Source of the DNA: Balneolaceae bacterium
GTDB taxonomy: Bacteria; Bacteroidota; Rhodothermia; Balneolales; Balneolaceae
Direction of reading: 5' to 3'
NCBI GenBank assembly: GCA_007123985.1
Contig: SLGA01000205.1
Coordinates: forward strand, 1-11,468
DNA: 11,468 bases
The translations under genes and the position numbers were made by a program. Below the pieces are notes generated by a model. That model saw only the letters and a program-made list of their open reading frames with translations. It was not told the DNA's origin and searched no databases. Shown in pieces: positions 7,178 through 11,468 of this stretch; positions within the stretch are counted from its first letter, which is position 1, and every line of letters starts with the position of its first letter.

Positions 7178-9076
7178 TCACTCTCCGCTGAGTACTGCCT
7201 GAGTTTCTAAAAAGAGCAACCCCAGTTGCAAAAGCAACCTTTCCGTTGTAGTCAGATCCCCAACATCCTCAATAATTGCAATAACAAGTTCAGGGTGGTC
7301 TGTTATAATACCGTTTACTCCTTTAAGAACAATATCAATCATATCTTCACGATTGTTTACGGTCCACACAAACATACCCATACCCTCCCGCTGAGCACGG
7401 CTGATCAGCTCGGATGTGGCATTTGCCTGATTCACAGATAAGAAATGTATCGGAAGCCTGCTTAAATCTCCCGCAGCCACAGCTGAAACATATCCCAGAC
7501 CGATATCAGGTGCCAGGTTTCTTATCTGCTCAACAGCGCGAAAGTTGAGAGATTTTACCAGAACCTGATCTTCCATTTCATATTCTCGTATCAGATCAAT
7601 CGTTTTTTCAGCCAGTTCGGGTGCAAATCCATAGTATTTCAACTCTATCATTACACCTATCCTCCCTTTCGCTCTTTCCAGAAACTCATCGAGTGTAGGT
7701 ACATGCAGTAGTGAATCGGGATGCTCACCGTCTGTAATAAGCCGTAAATCTTTCAACTCATCTGCTGTAATATCAGCTATTTGGCGGGGGTTTCCCGTTA
7801 CCCGCATCAAATCTTCGTCGTGTAAAACTACTACGGTACCGTCACTTGTAAGCTGTACGTCAATCTCTACAAAATCAATGCCCAGCTCAATAGAGTTTTC
7901 CAATGCCGGCAAACTGTTTTCGGGTGCACCCATTGCGTTTGCTCTGTGTGATATTACCAGAAATTCGGTCTCGGTATCTGAACCGAGTGTAATAAGAAAC
8001 GACGTTAAAATACTTCCTGCAATAATGATCAGTATGAGAAGTGATGCGCGCAGGGGTTTGGTCCACCATGTAAGCAGGCGAATGGTTTTTTGAGTAAGTT
8101 TTTTGAACCCGGGAGCCTCCGGCATTATAGCCGGCTGACTAAAACTGAAATAAAACTTGGTAATGATGACAGATATCAGTGTAAATCCAAAAAAGGATAT
8201 TAGGATACCGGCTGAAATTGAGGTGAAGATATAACCACCTGCTACAATAGCTACAGATCGCAGAGATTCGAATGATTGAATAGCCCAGTCTGCTAAAAAC
8301 AAGAATACAGTGAGCAAAATAGCATCGGTTGTAATGCGCAAAATAAACCAAAAAATTGCGACCAGACCAATCACTTTCAGGAACCGCAAAGTATGCCCTG
8401 CCGGTGCCTGCCACACTTCTTTTACGGCCTCCCTTATTGTTTTGCTGCCCTCCAGGTAGGCTGGCAATGCAGGTAACAAACTGGCTGTGATTAACAGTAA
8501 TGACAAAATCCACAGTCCGGCCCAAATTCCGCCAAAAGTGAGGGCCCGGTACCATTCCGGGGGTGTGGTATACCAGTAGTAATTTAAATCAAATTCAGTA
8601 AGAAATATTTGATACACCAGCCCCAGCCCAATGGCCAGTGGAATCAGTGAAATAACCATTCCTGCTACAGTTATGGCACAAACCTTCAGCAAAACGTGTA
8701 CTCTTGCTGCAATTCGAATAGCTGTAAGTCTAACCGATACTTCGTTTCCAAGCAGATGATCGAGCACCATCTGAAATATACCCGCATAGCGAATCATGAT
8801 TCCGGAAAGGGTGATTAGAATCAAGGAAAACAGATAGGCAATACCGGCAGGTGAAATAATGAAACGGATCAGATCTTCGTTACCCACAAAGAGGCGGTCC
8901 CCCCTGAACACAGACCAGTCCAGCAGATAGAGTAGAAAAGGTGCCGATAGCGCGGTAAACAGCAGATATACAATTAGTGTCCACAAAGCGATCGGCTTCC
9001 AGAGCAGTACTACCGACCTCCAGGAAGATTTTAGTAAACCGTCAAAGAAGAAGTTGTAAAGATTATTAAGCCGCAT
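7178..9076 (-). CDS. Membrane-anchored glycerophosphodiester phosphodiesterase (GPDPase_memb + GDPD fusion)
   Basis: Hydrolyses glycerophosphodiesters to glycerol 3-phosphate and an alcohol, or an analogous polymer such as a teichoic-acid-like or lipid headgroup substrate. Residues 1-365 form a multi-pass membrane domain (hydrophobic segments near 28-50, 76-97, 132-158, 178-203, 235-262, 273-305, 343-363). Residues about 371-600 are a complete GDPD barrel: catalytic His377-Arg378 in SHRAN, PENS with Glu386-Asn387, metal ligands Glu404 and Asp406 in VEIDVQ, second catalytic His419 in LHDED, Glu478-Lys480 in IELK, and Trp571 in VWTVNN. The barrel follows directly after the last helix. The length (632) fits the known membrane-fused class. 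The ATG at 9076 is the sole sensible start. It lies 86 nt upstream of the carbamoyltransferase on the same strand and may share its transcript. Confidence 0.92.
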   Translation of the reverse strand: MRLNNLYNFFFDGLLKSSWRSVVLLWKPIALWTLIVYLLFTALSAPFLLYLLDWSVFRGDRLFVGNEDLIRFIISPAGIAYLFSLILITLSGIMIRYAGIFQMVLDHLLGNEVSVRLTAIRIAARVHVLLKVCAITVAGMVISLIPLAIGLGLVYQIFLTEFDLNYYWYTTPPEWYRALTFGGIWAGLWILSLLLITASLLPALPAYLEGSKTIREAVKEVWQAPAGHTLRFLKVIGLVAIFWFILRITTDAILLTVFLFLADWAIQSFESLRSVAIVAGGYIFTSISAGILISFFGFTLISVIITKFYFSFSQPAIMPEAPGFKKLTQKTIRLLTWWTKPLRASLLILIIIAGSILTSFLITLGSDTETEFLVISHRANAMGAPENSLPALENSIELGIDFVEIDVQLTSDGTVVVLHDEDLMRVTGNPRQIADITADELKDLRLITDGEHPDSLLHVPTLDEFLERAKGRIGVMIELKYYGFAPELAEKTIDLIREYEMEDQVLVKSLNFRAVEQIRNLAPDIGLGYVSAVAAGDLSRLPIHFLSVNQANATSELISRAQREGMGMFVWTVNNREDMIDIVLKGVNGIITDHPELVIAIIEDVGDLTTTERLLLQLGLLFLETQAVLSGE

Positions 9077-9193
9077 TGTATCAATAATTAGCTAAAAAAA
9101 ACGATCTGTAAATGAGACGTGGTCATCATTATGTTCCTAATATTCGTTATATATCGAATTCACTAAAGAATTAAGAAAGCCTGGTATTTGCCC
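9077..9193. promoter_or_regulatory. Divergent promoter region between the GDPD gene and the C39/ATP-grasp operon
   Basis: These 117 bases separate two divergently read genes, so promoters for both must lie here or inside the gene ends. The stretch is strongly A/T-rich. On the minus strand a weak -35/-10-like pair, TTTACA (9107-9112) and TAATTA (9085-9090) with 16 nt between, sits just ahead of the GDPD start; it is only a suggestion. On the plus strand no convincing hexamer pair is seen. No Shine-Dalgarno precedes either ATG. For the plus-strand gene, AAGAAAG at 9173-9179 is the nearest purine-rich stretch. Confidence 0.5.
9142..9159. repeat. 18-bp imperfect inverted repeat in the divergent intergenic region
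   Basis: ATTCG (9142-9146) and CGAAT (9155-9159) are perfect inverted arms around TTATATAT. All bases but one pair across the 18 bp match the dyad. It ends 34 nt before the ATG at 9194 and lies about 65 nt from the GDPD start. It could therefore act as an operator for either or both directions. The function is inferred only from position and symmetry. Confidence 0.4.
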
Positions 9194-9910
9194 ATGTTAA
9201 GTGTGCCAATTCAACACCAACCGGATGACACCACCTGCGGGCCAACCTGCCTGCACGCCGTGTATAAGTATTACAACAATTCGATAGATTTGCAAAACGT
9301 GATTGATCAGGTTCATAAGCTTGAAGATGGCGGAACCCTTGGCGTACTACTTGCGATTCATGCTCTGAACAGTGGATATAATGCAACAATTTATAGTTAT
9401 AATCTTCAGGTTTTCGACCCAACCTGGAAAGGTTCCTCATCTGATCAAATTATTGATAAGCTGAATAAACAAGCTGCTCATAAAAATAACAGAAAACTGA
9501 ACATCGCCTCAAATGCCTACATCCAATTTCTAAATCTGGGAGGCCGTTTACGGTTTGAAGATCTTCGGTCTGTAATCATCAGACGTTATTTAAAAAAGAA
9601 TCAGCCGATTATAGCCGGGTTAAGTGCCACCTATCTTTATCAAAGTGCCCGTGAATTTGGACCTGAGCTTGCTTTTGATGATATAAAAGGTGAGCCAACA
9701 GGGCACTTTGTTGTGCTGCATGGTTATGATATCCAAACGCGGGAGGTATATATAGCCGATCCACTGAAAAAAAATCCTGTTTCCGATGGACAATTCTACA
9801 AAATGAAAATAGACCGCGTCATCAACGCAATACTACTTGGAATTGTAACATACGATGCAAACCTTATCATCTTAACCCCAAAAAATAACGATTTATGCGA
9901 CACATTGTAG
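9194..9910 (+). CDS. C39-like (papain-fold) cysteine peptidase of an ATP-grasp/GCS2 amidoligase operon
   Basis: A 238-residue predicted cytoplasmic cysteine peptidase without signal peptide or membrane segment. Counted from the ATG at 9194, the N-terminus holds the C39-type signature: Gln9, then five residues, then catalytic Cys15 in TTCGPTC (second Cys at 19). The rest of the triad is His171 in GHFVVLHGYD and Asp189 in YIADP. In other bacteria a similar peptidase domain, sometimes fused to a GNAT acetyltransferase, is encoded with RLAN/RimK-type ligases; here it stands alone. An in-frame TTG at 9188 is an alternative start, but ATG is preferred. The 3' end overlaps the next gene by 16 nt, implying translational coupling. 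Likely roles are cutting a leader or an isopeptide made by the neighbouring ligases, or an amidotransferase-like reaction; the sequence does not decide. Confidence 0.82.
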   Translation: MLSVPIQHQPDDTTCGPTCLHAVYKYYNNSIDLQNVIDQVHKLEDGGTLGVLLAIHALNSGYNATIYSYNLQVFDPTWKGSSSDQIIDKLNKQAAHKNNRKLNIASNAYIQFLNLGGRLRFEDLRSVIIRRYLKKNQPIIAGLSATYLYQSAREFGPELAFDDIKGEPTGHFVVLHGYDIQTREVYIADPLKKNPVSDGQFYKMKIDRVINAILLGIVTYDANLIILTPKNNDLCDTL

Positions 9911-11355
9911 TTGTCAACAATCCAAAAAACTGGACGCTTGACATACCCGGCGGTGAAGTGATTTCTGCCAAAGACTATGTAACCGATCCTGTGTATATCA
10001 ATTTACGGAATGTAAAGATCTTCAATTTATGCCGCAGTTATCGCTACCAAACGATTGGGTATTATGTATCGTTGCTGGCAACCGCACGCGGCCACAAGCC
10101 GTTTCCTGATGTGCTAACAATTCAGGATCTCAAATCGCAAGCTATCATCCGAATTGTATCGGATGAACTTGAAGAGTTAATACAAAAGAGTTTAAAGCCC
10201 ATTCAGGGCAGCCGATTTACTCTTAGTATCTATTTTGGAAAAAATCTTGCCCAACGGCACAACAGGCTTTCAAATAGCTTATTTACTCATTTTCGGGCCC
10301 CTCTGCTTCGGGCAGAATTCATGCGCAAAGAGGGAATCTGGTTTCTGAAGAATATTCAACCTATTGCCACTAACGAGATTCCGCAAGATCACCGCCCTTT
10401 TATTTCACAAACAGCACAGGAGTTTTTTAAAAAAAGATATTCCGGTTCACCTAAAAAAGAACCCCGATACGACCTTGCCATACTGGTAAATCCGGAAGAA
10501 GTGATGCCTCCTTCAGATGAAAAAGCTCTAAAGCGTTTTATCCGGGCTGCGGAAGCGCTCGATTTCTATACGGAACGTATTACGAAAGAAGATTATGCCC
10601 GGCTTAACGAATTTGATGCACTTTTTATCCGGGAAACAACAAGTGTTAATCATCATACTTACAGAATGGCACGGCGAGCCGAAAAAGAAGGCCTGGTGGT
10701 TATTGATGACCCTAATTCTATACTGCTGTGCACAAACAAAGTGTATCTTGCCGAACTCTTAAACAAGCATGGTATCCCCTCTCCTAAAACGCTTATAATC
10801 CAATCAAACCAACCGGAGGTAGTAAAAGAAAAGCTGGGCTTTCCATGTATTCTTAAACAACCTGATAGCTCTTTTTCCCTGGGTGTTTTAAAAGCAGATA
10901 GTGCCGAAGATTTTGCAATTAAGGCGGAACAGCTTCTTGAAAAATCCGAACTTCTAATTGTTCAGCAATTTATCCCAACCACCTTTGATTGGAGGATTGG
11001 TATTCTGAATGGCAAGCCAGTATATGGCTGTAAATACTTTATGGCACGAAAGCATTGGCAAATTTTTGAGCGTTCGGGAGGCAAAACACATGAAGGAAAT
11101 ACAGAATCCTTACCTTTAGATCGAATACCGGCAGCAGTTTTAGATTGTGCCCTTAAAACCGCAAACCTCATAGGAAACGGGCTCTATGGAGTAGATTTAA
11201 AAGAGGTTGATGGAAATGTTTATGTCATTGAAGTAAATGACAATCCAAGCATCGATTCGGATATTGAAGATGCTGTTCTGAAAGATGAATTGTATAACAC
11301 TATTATGGAAGAGTTTTTACGGCGGATTGAAACTAAGAAAAGGTCATCAGAATGA
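9895..11355 (+). CDS. RimK-type ATP-grasp ligase with RLAN-like N-terminal domain
   Basis: A 486-residue carboxylate-amine ligase that should activate a carboxylate as acyl-phosphate with ATP and join it to an amine. Residues about 1-170 resemble the RLAN (RimK-like ATP-grasp N-terminal) domain. Residues about 190-475 are RimK-like: FIRETTSVNHHTYRMARRA (244-262), DDPNSILLCTNK with Lys282, a nucleotide-binding lysine Lys321 in LKQPDSSFSLGV, QQFIPTTFDWR with Arg367, and the Mg-site residues Asp434 in GVDLKE and Glu446 and Asn448 in IEVNDNPS. All key ATP-grasp residues look intact. The ATG at 9895 overlaps the peptidase gene by 16 nt, and the stop overlaps the next ATG (ATGA). Ribosomal protein S6 modification by classical RimK is unlikely, because this is the longer, two-domain type found with GCS2 partners. 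The substrate is unknown. Confidence 0.9.
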   Translation: MRHIVVVNNPKNWTLDIPGGEVISAKDYVTDPVYINLRNVKIFNLCRSYRYQTIGYYVSLLATARGHKPFPDVLTIQDLKSQAIIRIVSDELEELIQKSLKPIQGSRFTLSIYFGKNLAQRHNRLSNSLFTHFRAPLLRAEFMRKEGIWFLKNIQPIATNEIPQDHRPFISQTAQEFFKKRYSGSPKKEPRYDLAILVNPEEVMPPSDEKALKRFIRAAEALDFYTERITKEDYARLNEFDALFIRETTSVNHHTYRMARRAEKEGLVVIDDPNSILLCTNKVYLAELLNKHGIPSPKTLIIQSNQPEVVKEKLGFPCILKQPDSSFSLGVLKADSAEDFAIKAEQLLEKSELLIVQQFIPTTFDWRIGILNGKPVYGCKYFMARKHWQIFERSGGKTHEGNTESLPLDRIPAAVLDCALKTANLIGNGLYGVDLKEVDGNVYVIEVNDNPSIDSDIEDAVLKDELYNTIMEEFLRRIETKKRSSE

Positions 11356-11468
11356 GTGAGCCAATCAGAATCAACAGAAAACGCCCCCTTTCTCTCTTCG
11401 AAGGATTCGGTGTTGAAATGGAGTACATGATTACAGATTCAGATACTCTCAAAATTTTGCCTGTCTCT
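11352..11468 (+). CDS. GCS2-type glutamate-cysteine ligase-like carboxylate-amine ligase, 3' end outside the window
   Basis: Only 39 codons are visible. The ATG at 11352 overlaps the stop of the ATP-grasp gene as ATGA, the usual sign of tight operon coupling. The product begins MSEPIRINRKRPLSLFEGFG and continues with VEMEYMITDSD. The GFGVEMEYMI-x-D pattern is the first strand and metal-binding Glu-x-Glu of GCS2-family (glutamine-synthetase-like fold) ligases that accompany RLAN/RimK ATP-grasp enzymes. Family members use ATP to join an amino-acid carboxylate, often glutamate, to an amine. Assignment rests on this short stretch plus the gene order, so the exact subfamily is uncertain. Confidence 0.75.
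   Translation, partial: MSEPIRINRKRPLSLFEGFGVEMEYMITDSDTLKILPVS

Noticed and set aside
8139..8555. A 138-codon open frame on the minus strand inside the GDPD gene
   Set aside because: Shifted frame within the membrane domain of a gene with a clear full-length product; no recognisable domain.
1..11468. Mobile elements, CRISPR arrays, tRNA or rRNA genes
   Set aside because: No transposase or integrase, no regularly spaced repeats, no terminal repeats and no tRNA-like cloverleaf were seen on either strand.

Overview
The window looks like chromosomal DNA from a Gram-negative bacterium of the Bacteroidota/Balneolota type. The evidence is moderate. Two lipoproteins carry signal-peptidase II lipoboxes, so there is a diderm-style lipoprotein population. 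Almost none of the start codons has a Shine-Dalgarno sequence (A/T-rich leaders instead), and the gene families fit. No mobile element, tRNA, rRNA or CRISPR array is visible.

Layout. (1) 1-1170, plus strand: the end of panC (pantothenate synthetase, 5' cut by the window) followed after 10 nt by panD (aspartate 1-decarboxylase). Together they supply beta-alanine and condense it with pantoate for vitamin B5/CoA synthesis. A strong bidirectional terminator (1196-1230) separates them from the convergent next block. (2) 1258-4590, minus strand: an M20 zinc dipeptidase and, upstream of it, two tandem paralogous DUF1684 lipoproteins separated by one base. (3) 4686-7091, minus strand: a NodU/CmcH-type O-carbamoyltransferase, a 49-residue DUF5989-type membrane miniprotein, and an SxtJ-type membrane protein. 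This trio matches the sxtI/J/K association known from saxitoxin clusters, but here it has no toxin pathway around it in the window. (4) 7178-9076, minus strand: a seven-or-so-pass membrane domain fused to a glycerophosphodiester phosphodiesterase. (5) 9194-11468, plus strand, divergent from block 4: a C39-like cysteine peptidase, a RimK-type ATP-grasp ligase with an RLAN-like N-terminal domain, and the start of a GCS2-type carboxylate-amine ligase. The coding regions overlap by 16 and 4 nt, so they form one translationally coupled unit.

The two most interesting parts are block 5 and block 3. Block 5 pairs two different amide-bond-forming enzymes with a peptidase, an arrangement expected to make or tailor a small peptide or amino-acid conjugate of unknown identity. 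Block 3 is a carbamoyltransferase bound to two small membrane proteins of unknown function. Between the divergent blocks 4 and 5 lies a short A/T-rich regulatory region with an 18-bp imperfect inverted repeat.
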